Source: Lactobacillus acidophilus (GTDB taxonomy: Bacteria; Bacillota; Bacilli; Lactobacillales; Lactobacillaceae). Taken from it: a DNA stretch of 64,000 nucleotides. Below, one piece after another: positions 10,686 through 20,720 of this stretch (position 1 is its first letter; each line of letters starts with the position of its first letter). The stretch covers positions 558,001 to 622,000 of the forward strand of contig NZ_CP139575.1 in assembly GCF_034298135.1 (NCBI RefSeq), read 5' to 3'. The translations under genes and the position numbers were made by a program. Below the pieces are notes generated by a model, which had not been told where the DNA came from, did no database searches, and saw nothing but the letters and a program-made list of their open reading frames with translations.

Positions 10686-11242
10686 TGAATAACGAAACAA
10701 TAAAAAAAGCACAAGATAATATGGGTAAATCTATTAAGGTTTATCAAAAGAAATTAGCTTCAGTTCGTGCAGGTGTTGCTAACGCTGCACTTCTTGATAA
10801 TGTACAAGTAGAATACTATGGTGCACCAACACCATTGACTCAAATGTCAAGTGTTACTATTCCTGAACCACGTGTATTACTTATTACTCCATATGATCAA
10901 AACAGTTTGGATGATATTGAACATGCACTTTTGGCATCTAACCTTGGTTTAACTCCAGCTAACGATGGTAAAGTAATTAGATTGGTAATTCCACAGCTTA
11001 CCAGTGAAAGAAGAGAAGAGATTGCCAAGGAAGTTGGTAAGTACGCTGAAGAAGCTAAAATTGCAGTTAGAAATGTTCGTCGTGAAGCCATGGATTCTTT
11101 GAAGAAAGAAGAAAAGAATGGTGATATTACCGAAGATGAACAGCGCAATTTAGAAAAGCAAGTTCAAAAAGTAACTGATGATGCTACTAAGAAGATCGAT
11201 CAGCTTGCTGATGAAAAGCGCAAGGAAATCACTCAAGGTTAA
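10685..11242 (+). CDS. frr: ribosome recycling factor
   Basis: Splits post-termination ribosomes together with EF-G. The 185-residue length and the segments [23 protein letters not shown] and the charged C-terminal helix (EKRKEITQG) are typical. It starts on the last base of the pyrH stop codon (TAATG arrangement) and is followed after 2 bases by uppS. Confidence 0.98.
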
Positions 11243-11244
11243 AT

Positions 11245-11979
11245 ATGAGTAAAAAAGACAATGAATTAAATCATTTAGCCATTATCATGGATGGTAATGG
11301 TCGTTGGGCTAAAAAGAGACATAAACCAAGATTTGTTGGTCACCGTGAAGGTATGGATAACGTTGAACGAATTACTTTAGCTGCTAACCAACTAGGAATT
11401 AAAGTCTTGACTCTATATGCATTTTCAACTGAAAATTGGGCTCGTCCTAAAGAGGAGGTTGCATATTTAATGAATCTTCCCGTACGTTTTTTTGATAAAT
11501 ATATGCCAACTTTAATGGAAAATAATGTTAAAGTTAACATTATGGGGTATTTAGATGAATTACCGGAAAAAACGTATAAAATTGTTCAACGTGCTATGTC
11601 TGAAACGGTAAATAATACTGGTTTAATTCTTAATTTTGCTTTTAATTATGGTTCTAGACGAGAAATAACTTCTGCTGTAAAAGAATTGGGTGGAATGATT
11701 GAATCTGGATCTTTAAAGAGTGAAGAGATCACAGAAAGTATGATTTCAGATCATTTGATGACTGGGAATTTTGGAAAATATCGAGATCCTGACTTATTAA
11801 TTAGAACTTCTGGTGAACAAAGAATTTCTAATTTCTTGCTTTGGCAATTAGCATATTCAGAACTTGCTTTTAGCGAAAAAAATTGGCCAGATTTTGATAA
11901 AGATGATTTGAAAGAATTTGTAGATGAATATAAGCACCGTAATCGGCGCTTCGGTAAAGTAGACGAATCGGATAGTTAA
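11245..11979 (+). CDS. uppS: isoprenyl transferase (undecaprenyl diphosphate synthase)
   Basis: Builds the C55 undecaprenyl diphosphate carrier for peptidoglycan and teichoic acid precursors from farnesyl and isopentenyl diphosphates. The 244-residue protein carries the cis-prenyltransferase motifs MDGNGRWA with the catalytic Asp, STENW and [15 protein letters not shown]. It lies in the conserved frr-uppS-cdsA-rseP run with 1-2 base gaps, so it is co-transcribed with its neighbours. Confidence 0.98.
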
Positions 11980-11980
11980 T

Positions 11981-12796
11981 ATGAAACAACGTGTAATTAC
12001 GGCAGTTATTGCCTTAATCTTATTTATTCCAATTGTGCTTGCAGGCGGCCTTTGGATGGATTGGTTGACTGTATTATTTGCTGCAGTCGGCATTAGTGAA
12101 ATCTTTTTGATGAAAAAGCAAATTTTAGTATCATTTGATTTCTTACTAGCTTTGCTTGCAACTTTAACTTGGACAGTACCAGATTCATTTTTTAAAGTAT
12201 TTCCTTCAAACATTACTAAATTAGGTGTGTTTTATGGAATTATCATGTTATTTTTAACTTGGACGGTGCTATCCAAAAATAAAACCACTTTTGATGATGT
12301 AGGTGTTTATATTTTAGCAGCACTTTATATTGGAATTGGTTTTCACTACATGGCTGCAATTAGAGCATATCCTCAAAATGGTTTAGCTCTTCTTGGTTAT
12401 GTATTTGTGGTTGTATGGTCAACTGATATTGGTGCCTATATGATTGGTCGTAAGATCGGTAAGCATAAGTTATGGCCAGTAATCAGTCCTAATAAAACTT
12501 GGGAAGGCTCAATTGGTGCAGTTATTTGTGCATTAATTTGTAGTGCTATTTACTTAGCAATTTTGAGTAGCTTCAATATTACTTTTGGTGTTTCAGAATT
12601 ATCAATGGTTGTATTGGCATTCTTCCTTTCAATCGTAGGACAAATGGGTGATCTTGTTGAATCAGCATACAAACGTTTTTATGGCGTTAAAGATTCTGGT
12701 AAGATTTTGCCAGGACATGGTGGTATCCTAGACCGCTTTGATAGTATGTTGTTTGTATTACCCGTAGTAGCCGCTATTCTAGGTATTGTTCATTAG
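11981..12796 (+). CDS. cdsA: phosphatidate cytidylyltransferase
   Basis: Membrane enzyme making CDP-diacylglycerol from phosphatidic acid and CTP, the branch point for phosphatidylglycerol and cardiolipin. The 271-residue protein has several membrane helices and the C-terminal family signature with GQMGDLVESAYKR and KILPGHGGILDRFDS. It starts 2 bases after the uppS stop; the cardiolipin synthase gene much further along uses the product pathway. Confidence 0.97.
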   Translation: MKQRVITAVIALILFIPIVLAGGLWMDWLTVLFAAVGISEIFLMKKQILVSFDFLLALLATLTWTVPDSFFKVFPSNITKLGVFYGIIMLFLTWTVLSKNKTTFDDVGVYILAALYIGIGFHYMAAIRAYPQNGLALLGYVFVVVWSTDIGAYMIGRKIGKHKLWPVISPNKTWEGSIGAVICALICSAIYLAILSSFNITFGVSELSMVVLAFFLSIVGQMGDLVESAYKRFYGVKDSGKILPGHGGILDRFDSMLFVLPVVAAILGIVH

Positions 12797-12807
12797 GAGA
12801 TTTTTTA

Positions 12808-14064
12808 TTGAAGGGTATACTAATCTTTTTAGTTGTCTTTGGCTTACTTGTTTTTGTTCATGAATTTGGACACTTCATTGTAGCTAAAAAGTCAGGAATT
12901 CTTGTGCGAGAATTCTCAATTGGTATGGGCCCAAAACTATTCCAAATTAGACGAAATCCCACCACTTATACCATTCGTTGGTTACCACTTGGTGGGTATG
13001 TTCGTTTAGCGGGCTCTGATGATGAAAGTAAATTAGATCCGGGTATGACTGTAGTCTTACAGTTAAATGATAAAAATGAAGTGATTAGAATTGATGCTTC
13101 TGAATCAGATATTCCGATCGAGGGGATTCCCGTTCAAGTCACTAAAGCTGATTTAGTGGATGATTTAATAATCGAAGGTTATGAGAATGGCGATGAAAAT
13201 GATCCAGTAACTTATCATGTAAATCATGATGCTACCATTATTGAAAAAAATGGTACTGAATTAATTATCGCTCCACGTGATACGCAATTTAATCAGGCTA
13301 ATGTCTGGCAAAAACTTGCAACTAATTTTGCAGGACCTTTTATGAATATTGTCTTAGGATTTGTAGTGTTCTTAATTTGGACTTTTACAGTTCCAGGTCC
13401 TGCAACTACAACTGTAGGCTCTGTCCAAACAGATTCGCCAGCGCGTAGTGCTAAGATCGAATCTGGTGATAGAATAGTTGCAATAAATGATCAAAACATC
13501 ACTAATTTTGATCAAGTATCAGAAAAAATAAATCAAAGTAAGGGTAAGAGCTTACGTTTTAAATTGGAAAAGAATGGTTCTACTAGAACTATTTCTGTTA
13601 AGCCAAAAGCACATAAAGTGCAAAATCAGACTGTCTATCAAGTCGGTATTGTTGCTAAAAGTAACGAAAATGCAGGCGTAAAATTGAAGAGAGGCTGGGA
13701 CACAGCAGTTTCTACTACTGGTTTAATTTTTAATGCCGTAGGTAATTTATTTAGTCATTTCAGTTTAAATAAGTTATCAGGTCCAGTGGGAATTTATTCT
13801 CAAACTTCTCAAGTTTCTCAGATGGGCTTTACTTATGTATTAGCATTCTTGGGGATGATTTCAATTAATCTGGGAATTGTAAATTTAATTCCTATTCCAG
13901 GATTAGACGGTGGTAAGCTTTTATTGAACTTGATCGAATTAATTCGCGGTAAGGCAATCTCTGAAGAACACGAAGCGATTGTTGAATTAATTGGCTTTGG
14001 TTTATTATTAGTATTAATTATTGCAGTTACAGGTAACGATATTTATCGCTATTTTATTAAATAA
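12808..14064 (+). CDS. rseP: RIP metalloprotease RseP (site-2 protease family)
   Basis: Intramembrane zinc protease that cleaves membrane-bound anti-sigma factors and leftover signal peptides (RasP/Eep type). HEFGH at 18-22 in the first helix and the NPG/LDG-type segment (PIPGLDGGKLL) near the C terminus form the active site; a PDZ domain sits between (about residues 200-270). The start is TTG 12808 after AGGAGA. The 418-residue length is normal. It continues the uppS-cdsA operon. Confidence 0.96.
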   Translation: MKGILIFLVVFGLLVFVHEFGHFIVAKKSGILVREFSIGMGPKLFQIRRNPTTYTIRWLPLGGYVRLAGSDDESKLDPGMTVVLQLNDKNEVIRIDASESDIPIEGIPVQVTKADLVDDLIIEGYENGDENDPVTYHVNHDATIIEKNGTELIIAPRDTQFNQANVWQKLATNFAGPFMNIVLGFVVFLIWTFTVPGPATTTVGSVQTDSPARSAKIESGDRIVAINDQNITNFDQVSEKINQSKGKSLRFKLEKNGSTRTISVKPKAHKVQNQTVYQVGIVAKSNENAGVKLKRGWDTAVSTTGLIFNAVGNLFSHFSLNKLSGPVGIYSQTSQVSQMGFTYVLAFLGMISINLGIVNLIPIPGLDGGKLLLNLIELIRGKAISEEHEAIVELIGFGLLLVLIIAVTGNDIYRYFIK

Positions 14065-14105
14065 TATATTTTAGTTTTATTTTTACTTTAGGAGAAAGAA
14101 AGTAA

Positions 14106-15803
14106 ATGCGTCAATCAAAATTTTTCATGCCAACTTTAAAGGAAGCACCATCAGATGCTGTAGCTGAAAGTCACAAGTTGATGATAAGAGGTGGATACAT
14201 TCGTCAGGTTACTGCCGGTGTATATGCATATCTTCCATTAGGCTACCGCGTTTTGCGTAAGGCTGAGTCAATTATTGAACAAGAAATGGATAATATTAAT
14301 GTTCCTGAAATGATGATGCCTCATTTATTGCCAGCAACTTTATGGCAAGAATCAGGTCGTTACCAAAAGTATGGTGCGGAAATGTTTAAGTTAAAGGATC
14401 GCCATGGTCGTGAAAGTCTACTTGGACCTACTCATGAAGAAACCTTTACTGAAATTATTGCTAAAAATCTTAAGAGTTATAAGCAAATGCCACTTGCTTT
14501 ATACCAAATTCAAACTAAATTCCGTGATGAAAACCGTCCTCGTTTTGGTCTTCTTCGTGGACGTGAATTTGTAATGCTTGATGGTTATAGTTTTGCAGCA
14601 ACACGTGAACAACTTGATCAACAATTTGATGATCAAAAGAGTGCTTATAAGCGTATCTTTAAACGCGCTGGTGTAACCGTTCACCCGGTAATTGCTGACT
14701 CTGGTACAATGGGTGGTAAGAATTCAACTGAGTTCCAAGCTCCAGCAGCAATTGGTGAAGACACTATTGCTACTAATGAAAAAGGTACTTATGCTGCAAA
14801 TCTTGAAATGGCTAAAAGTATTGATACCTTTAAGCAAGAGCCAGAAGAAGCAAAAGAACTTACTAAGGTTGCAACACCAGCTTGTGACACTATTAAGAAA
14901 TTAGCAGAATTTCTTGATGTTCCAGCAACTAGAATTGTTAAGAGTATTCTTTATATTGCTGATGATCAAAAAGTTTTGGTATTAATTCGTGGTGACAAGC
15001 AAATTAACGAAGTTAAATTAGGTCACGTTTTGGATGCTGATGATATTCATGAAGCAAATACTGAAGATTTAAAGGAAATCACGGGTAGTGAAAAGGGTGG
15101 CGTTGGTCCTGTAAATGCTGACTGGGCAGATAAGATCATTGCTGACGAAACTGTTAAGGGTCTTTACAATGTTGTTGTAGGTGCTGGTGAAACTGATTAT
15201 CAATTCAAGAATGCAAACTTAGATCGTGATTTTAAGGTAGATGAGTTTGCTGACATTAGAACTGCTAATGAGGGCGAACCTGACCCAGTTGATCATTTAC
15301 CACTTAAGTTCACTACTTCAATTGAAGTTGGGCATATCTTTAAGTTAGGTACTTACTACACTAAGACTATGGGTGCTGATTTCTTAGATCAAAACGGTAA
15401 GGCACAACCTGTAATTATGGGTTCGTATGGTATTGGTGTAACTAGAATGCTTTCAGCTGTTGTGGAACAACACTTAACTGATCGTGGTGTTGCATGGCCA
15501 AAGGAAATTGCACCATTTGAAATTCATATCGTTCAAATGAAGATGAATAAAGAAGATCAAACTGAGTTAGCTGAAAAACTTGAAAAGAAATTCAGTGAAA
15601 AGTATGATGTTTTATATGATGATCGTAAAGAACGTGCTGGTGTTAAGTTCGCAGATGCCGACTTAGTAGGTGCACCGGTGAGAATTACGATTGGTAAAAA
15701 GGCTGCTGATGGCATTGTTGAAGTTAAGAGACCAACAGATGAAAAAGCAGTTGAAATGTCAATTGATGAATTAGATAAGTTTGTAAATCAAGAGTTAGGA
15801 TAA
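14106..15803 (+). CDS. proS: prolyl-tRNA synthetase
   Basis: Class II synthetase charging tRNA-Pro. The 565-residue bacterial-type enzyme has class II motif 1 near the start, motif 2 (FRDENRPRFGLLRGREF), an inserted editing domain (about 225-380) that removes misloaded alanine, motif 3 (GSYGIGVTRMLSA) and the anticodon-binding domain. TAGGAGAAAG precedes the ATG. It sits between rseP and polC as in other lactobacilli. Confidence 0.98.
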   Translation: MRQSKFFMPTLKEAPSDAVAESHKLMIRGGYIRQVTAGVYAYLPLGYRVLRKAESIIEQEMDNINVPEMMMPHLLPATLWQESGRYQKYGAEMFKLKDRHGRESLLGPTHEETFTEIIAKNLKSYKQMPLALYQIQTKFRDENRPRFGLLRGREFVMLDGYSFAATREQLDQQFDDQKSAYKRIFKRAGVTVHPVIADSGTMGGKNSTEFQAPAAIGEDTIATNEKGTYAANLEMAKSIDTFKQEPEEAKELTKVATPACDTIKKLAEFLDVPATRIVKSILYIADDQKVLVLIRGDKQINEVKLGHVLDADDIHEANTEDLKEITGSEKGGVGPVNADWADKIIADETVKGLYNVVVGAGETDYQFKNANLDRDFKVDEFADIRTANEGEPDPVDHLPLKFTTSIEVGHIFKLGTYYTKTMGADFLDQNGKAQPVIMGSYGIGVTRMLSAVVEQHLTDRGVAWPKEIAPFEIHIVQMKMNKEDQTELAEKLEKKFSEKYDVLYDDRKERAGVKFADADLVGAPVRITIGKKAADGIVEVKRPTDEKAVEMSIDELDKFVNQELG

Positions 15804-15808
15804 TTTTT

Positions 15809-18800
15809 GTGACAAATAAAAACGATCTTTTCTTAAAATTGCTCAAACAGGTTCGCTTTCCTGATACTTTTGAAGATAATGACCTTCTTCAAAAAGGAAA
15901 GATTGAAAACGTGGATGTTTACGCTAAAGAACATAGGTGGGATATCCACGTTTTTTTTGATACTCCATTAAGATACGATACCTATGTTGCATTAAGAAAA
16001 GCTATAGAAGAAACCTTTGCTTCATTTGTAAATGTTAATTTTTTTGTAAGTACAGCTGATGGTTTAGATCAGTATTTGCCAGATTATTGGAAATATGCTG
16101 TTCAAAATTCTGATCGATTACAGCCAATGGCGCGTGAATTTCTAGCTGATCAAAAGCCTAAAAAGGTCGATGGTCGATGGATCATTCAAATTGATAATAA
16201 TATTATTGATGGAATGATCGAACAAAGCACACTAGATGGGTTAGCTGAAGAAATGAGAAACTATGGTTTCTTTAATTTGAAGTTTATTACTCAATTAGAT
16301 CAAACCAGCTTACAAAATAGTATGCAAAGCTTGCAAGAATTACATCAAGAACATGAGAAAAACATGCAAGAGCAGTATGAAAATACTCCTGATAAACCCA
16401 AACCCCAACCGCAAGCTAAGCAATATCCAACTAAGCGTACCAGTTATGGTAAACGCAAGTTAGATGAGAATGCCCCAATTACTCAAATTAAAGAAGTAGA
16501 AGATGGCACTCGTAATGTAGTTATTGAAGGTAATATTTTTAATATTGAAAGTCGTGAGCTAAAATCTGGTGCAGTAATCTTTACTGGTGAAATCACTGAT
16601 TATAGTGACTCAATTGCTTTTAAGAAATTTGTTTCTGATAAAGAACAAATTGAACAAATGTCAGCAATTAAACCAGGTACTTGGGCTAAAATGCAAGGTT
16701 CTGCTGCAGATGATCAATGGGAACATGATGTAGTTTTCACTATTAGTAGTTTTGAAACAGTAGAACATATTGGTCGAACTGAAAAATATGATGGTGAAAA
16801 AAAGCGTGTAGAATTACACCTTCATACTAATATGAGTCAACTGGATGCAACTAATACGCCTACTGATTTCATTAAAACTGCTAAAAAATTTGGTCAAAAA
16901 GCAATTGCGGTCACCGATCATGGGGATGTTCAATCTTTCCCAGAAGCTTATAGCACAGGAAAATCAACTGATATGAAGATCCTGTATGGTGTTGAAGCTA
17001 ATATGATTGATGATCATGCACTATTAGTACTGAATCCAGCTCCAATGACTTATGAAGATCGCGAATTTGTTATCTTCGATGTTGAAACTACAGGTCTTTC
17101 ATCTGTATATGACACAATTATTGAAATTGGTGCTGTAAAGATGAAAAACGGAGAAGTGATCGAGAGATTCGATAAGTTTATTAATCCGCACCATCCATTA
17201 AGTGAACAAACAATAAACTTAACTTCAATTACCGATGAAATGGTTAGTGCTGCTGATGATGAAGCTATTGTTATTAAGCAATTCCAGGATTTTTATGGTG
17301 ATCGGCCTCTTTGTGGACATAACGTTCAATTCGATGTGGGGTTTGTTAATGCTGCTTTAAGAAGAAACGGATTTAGTGAAATTACTCAGCCAGTAGTTGA
17401 TACACTTGAAGTATCACGTTTACTTCACCCAGAGCAAAACCGTCATACTTTGGATTCATTGGCTAAAAAATATAATGTTTCTTTGGAGCATCACCACCGT
17501 GCTAATCAAGATGCTGAGGCAACAGGATACTTAATGTACAAGTTACTCGATGCCTTTAATGAAAAATATCATGAAGATAATTTAAATAACTTGAATAATT
17601 ATGCTGCACATGGTGAGGTATATAAGAGAGCGCGCCCTTCTCACATGACAGTTTTAGCTAAAAATCAAGCAGGTTTAAAAAATCTATATAAACTAGTGTC
17701 TATTGCAAGTACTAAGGACTTTTATAGAATTCCAAGAACACCAAAATCAGATTTAGCGCGTTTACATGAAGGGCTATTTTATGGCTCTGGTTGCTGGCAA
17801 GGCGACGTATTTATTGCCATGATGCAAAAAGGATATGATGAAGCTCGTGAAAAAGCTAGATTCTATGACTTTTTAGAAGTACAGCCACCTAAGAATTATT
17901 CTCAATTAATTGAGGATGGTTTAATTAAGGATGAAGAACAATTAGAAGAGATTATTAGTAATATTTATAAATTAGGGAAAGAACTTAATAAGCCTGTCGT
18001 TGCTACGGGGGATGCCCACTATGTTGAACCACATGATGCAATTTACAGAACTATTTTAATTTCTGCTCAGCGCTCTAATCCTAATAGAAATAAGCCTCAG
18101 CCTGATCTGCATTTTTATTCTACGCAAGAAATGCTGGATGCTTTTAGTTTTCTAGGTGAAGATATAGCTAAAGAAATTGTTATTGAAAATACTAATAAGA
18201 TAGCAGATGAAATTTCTGAAATTCAGCCAATTAAGGAAGGATTGTACCCACCTCATATTGAACATGCTGATGAAGAAATGAAAAAATTGACTTATGATAA
18301 GGCATATGAACTTTATGGCAATCCATTACCTAAAATTGTTAAGGATCGAATTGATCTAGAGTTAAATTCAATTATTTCTAATGGTTATGCAGTTATTTAT
18401 TTAATTTCACAACGTTTAGTAGCCAAGTCAAATAAAGATGGTTATTTAGTAGGTTCTCGTGGATCTGTTGGTTCTAGTTTGGTTGCTACAATGTCGGGGA
18501 TTACTGAGGTTAATCCACTTGCTCCGCATTATCGGTGTCCTAATTGTAAATATTCTCAATTCTTTGAAAATGGGGAATATGGTTCTGGTTTTGACTTGCC
18601 AGATAAAGATTGTCCAGAATGTGGTACGCCCTTAGTAAAAGATGGACAAGATATTCCATTTGCTACATTCTTAGGGTTCCATGGTGATAAGGTTCCAGAT
18701 ATTGATTTGAACTTCTCGGGAGATTACCAGCCAGTAGCTCATAACTTCATTAGAGTTATGTTTGGGCCAGATAACTCATATCGTGCTGGTACTATTGCTA

Positions 18801-20122
18801 CTGTTGCAGATAAGACTGCTTATGGTTATGCTAAGCATTTTGATGAAGAACGTGATCTAAAATTAAGAAATGCTGAATTGGATCGTTTAGCTAGTGGTGT
18901 TCGTGGTGTTAAAAGAACCACGGGTCAACACCCAGCGGGAATTGTTGTTGTTCCAGATGATATGGATATTTATGATTTCACTCCTGTGTCATATCCAGCC
19001 GATGATGTGAACGCTGCTTGGTTGATTACTCACTATGATTTCCACTCAATTCACGATAATATTTTGAAATTTGATATTCTGGGACACGATGATCCTACGA
19101 TGATTCGTCACTTACAAGATTTATCCGGAATTGATCCATTGACTATTCCACCTGATGATCCGGGAGTTATGTCACTTTTTTCTGGAACAAAAGCATTGGG
19201 AGTTACGCCGGAACAAATTGGTTCTAAAACTGGTACTTTAGGTGTTCCAGAGTTTGGTACCAGATTCGTTAGAGGGATGCTTGAAGAAACTAAACCAACT
19301 ACATTTTCTGAATTATTACAGATTTCTGGGTTATCTCATGGTACTGATGTCTGGTTAGGGAACGCAGAAGATTTGATTAACAACGGAACATGTGATTTAA
19401 AAGATGTAATTGGTTGTCGTGACAACATCATGATGGACTTGATTCACTGGGGTGTTAAACCTGAGGTTGCATTTTCAACAATGGAATCTGTTCGTCATGG
19501 ACGCGGGATTAGCGATGAAAATATGGCTATTCTTCAGAAAAATAAGAATATTCCTGATTGGTATATTGATTCTTGTTTGAAGATCAAGTACATGTTTCCT
19601 AAGGCACACGCTACAGCATATATTTTGATGGCTTTAAGAATTGCTTGGTTTAAAGTATATTATCCTGAAATTTATTACACAGCTTATTTCTCAGTTCGTG
19701 CTGATTTGTTTGATTTAGTTGCAATGAGTCATGGTAAAAATACTGTTAAAGCTGCAATGAAAGCAATCCAAGATAAAGGAAATGACGTTTCAGCTAAAGA
19801 TAAAAGTTTATTGACTGTGTTAGAAATTGCTAATGAATGTCTTGAACGTGGTATAAAAATTAAAATGGTTGATATTGATCAATCTGAAGCAACCGACTTT
19901 AAAATTTTGGATAAGCATACTATTTTAGCCCCATTCAATGCAGTTCCTGGTTTAGGTGATAACGCCGCTAAGCAAATTGTTGCTGCACGTGCAGAAAAGA
20001 AATTCTTATCCAAAGAAGATTTAGCTAAACGTGGTAAAGTTTCTCAAACAATTATGAATTACTTTGAAGACAATGGCGTATTAGACGGTATGCCAGATGA
20101 AAACCAATTGTCACTATTTTAG
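15809..20122 (+). CDS. polC: DNA polymerase III subunit alpha, PolC type
   Basis: Main replicative polymerase of low-GC Gram-positives. The 1437-residue chain has an N-terminal domain, OB fold, a PHP domain with HLHTN at 337-341, a proofreading exonuclease inserted in it (FDVETTG with Asp424 and Glu426), a zinc motif starting CPNC at 910-913 and the catalytic segment DIDLNFSG at 964-971. The start is GTG 15809, 5 bases after proS, so it probably shares that operon's transcript. A promoter for the next operon begins 2 bases past its stop. Confidence 0.98.
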   Translation: MTNKNDLFLKLLKQVRFPDTFEDNDLLQKGKIENVDVYAKEHRWDIHVFFDTPLRYDTYVALRKAIEETFASFVNVNFFVSTADGLDQYLPDYWKYAVQNSDRLQPMAREFLADQKPKKVDGRWIIQIDNNIIDGMIEQSTLDGLAEEMRNYGFFNLKFITQLDQTSLQNSMQSLQELHQEHEKNMQEQYENTPDKPKPQPQAKQYPTKRTSYGKRKLDENAPITQIKEVEDGTRNVVIEGNIFNIESRELKSGAVIFTGEITDYSDSIAFKKFVSDKEQIEQMSAIKPGTWAKMQGSAADDQWEHDVVFTISSFETVEHIGRTEKYDGEKKRVELHLHTNMSQLDATNTPTDFIKTAKKFGQKAIAVTDHGDVQSFPEAYSTGKSTDMKILYGVEANMIDDHALLVLNPAPMTYEDREFVIFDVETTGLSSVYDTIIEIGAVKMKNGEVIERFDKFINPHHPLSEQTINLTSITDEMVSAADDEAIVIKQFQDFYGDRPLCGHNVQFDVGFVNAALRRNGFSEITQPVVDTLEVSRLLHPEQNRHTLDSLAKKYNVSLEHHHRANQDAEATGYLMYKLLDAFNEKYHEDNLNNLNNYAAHGEVYKRARPSHMTVLAKNQAGLKNLYKLVSIASTKDFYRIPRTPKSDLARLHEGLFYGSGCWQGDVFIAMMQKGYDEAREKARFYDFLEVQPPKNYSQLIEDGLIKDEEQLEEIISNIYKLGKELNKPVVATGDAHYVEPHDAIYRTILISAQRSNPNRNKPQPDLHFYSTQEMLDAFSFLGEDIAKEIVIENTNKIADEISEIQPIKEGLYPPHIEHADEEMKKLTYDKAYELYGNPLPKIVKDRIDLELNSIISNGYAVIYLISQRLVAKSNKDGYLVGSRGSVGSSLVATMSGITEVNPLAPHYRCPNCKYSQFFENGEYGSGFDLPDKDCPECGTPLVKDGQDIPFATFLGFHGDKVPDIDLNFSGDYQPVAHNFIRVMFGPDNSYRAGTIATVADKTAYGYAKHFDEERDLKLRNAELDRLASGVRGVKRTTGQHPAGIVVVPDDMDIYDFTPVSYPADDVNAAWLITHYDFHSIHDNILKFDILGHDDPTMIRHLQDLSGIDPLTIPPDDPGVMSLFSGTKALGVTPEQIGSKTGTLGVPEFGTRFVRGMLEETKPTTFSELLQISGLSHGTDVWLGNAEDLINNGTCDLKDVIGCRDNIMMDLIHWGVKPEVAFSTMESVRHGRGISDENMAILQKNKNIPDWYIDSCLKIKYMFPKAHATAYILMALRIAWFKVYYPEIYYTAYFSVRADLFDLVAMSHGKNTVKAAMKAIQDKGNDVSAKDKSLLTVLEIANECLERGIKIKMVDIDQSEATDFKILDKHTILAPFNAVPGLGDNAAKQIVAARAEKKFLSKEDLAKRGKVSQTIMNYFEDNGVLDGMPDENQLSLF

Positions 20123-20123
20123 T

Positions 20124-20153
20124 TTTACAATTATACGTAAAGTATGATATACT
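20124..20153 (+). promoter_or_regulatory. promoter of the rimP-nusA-infB operon
   Basis: TTTACA (20124-20129), 18 bases, TATACT (20148-20153) with an extended TG. It lies between the polC stop and a strong terminator, so transcripts from it must pass that hairpin to reach rimP. Confidence 0.75.
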
Positions 20154-20180
20154 AACAAAGAAGTTCGAATAGGTAAATTC

Positions 20181-20208
20181 GAGTGAGCAGAAATGCTCAC
20201 TCTTTTTA
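20181..20208 (+). terminator. intrinsic terminator/attenuator in the rimP leader
   Basis: GAGTGAGCA and TGCTCACTC form a perfect 9-pair stem with a GAAA tetraloop followed by TTTTTATT. It ends polC read-through and lies about 20 bases after the predicted start of the rimP-nusA transcript, so it could attenuate that operon. Confidence 0.8.
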
Positions 20209-20224
20209 TTACGGAGGAAATTTT

Positions 20225-20701
20225 TTGTCTAAAGTTGTAAATCTTGTTCGTCCAGTTGTCGAATCAATTATTGATGAACATGGCGACATGTTAGTCAATA
20301 TGGAATATATTAAAGAAAAAAGTCAGAATTATTTACGTATTTATGTTGATCGTGAACCAAATGGTATTGATATTGATGAAATTGCAGTTTTAAGTGAACT
20401 GATTTCTGAAAAGTTAGATACACTTGATCCAGATCCACTTCCTGACCCATATGTTTTAGAATTATCGTCTCCAGGTGCAGAACGTCCAATTAAAACTAAA
20501 GCAGACTGGGAAAAAGCACTGAACGATTATATTCATGTTGGTCTTTATCAAAAGATAGAAGATAAAAAGATGTACGAAGGTACACTTAAATCTTATAATG
20601 ATGATGAGATTATATTAGAAGTAAAAGATAAGACAAGACGAAAAACATTAACTGTTCCCCGTAAGTTAATTGCAAATATTCGTTTTGCAATTGAGTTTTA
20701 G
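20225..20701 (+). CDS. rimP: ribosome maturation factor RimP
   Basis: Assists 30S maturation. The frame extends upstream into the terminator hairpin, but the supported start is TTG 20225 with GGAGG 7 bases before it, giving 158 residues, the usual length. Family features seen are ENxxLRIYVD-type text ([14 protein letters not shown]) and [13 protein letters not shown]. It heads the rimP-nusA-ylxR-ylxQ-infB operon, conserved across Firmicutes. Confidence 0.95.
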   Translation: MSKVVNLVRPVVESIIDEHGDMLVNMEYIKEKSQNYLRIYVDREPNGIDIDEIAVLSELISEKLDTLDPDPLPDPYVLELSSPGAERPIKTKADWEKALNDYIHVGLYQKIEDKKMYEGTLKSYNDDEIILEVKDKTRRKTLTVPRKLIANIRFAIEF

Positions 20702-20720
20702 AAAGGCTGATCAAAAACTT

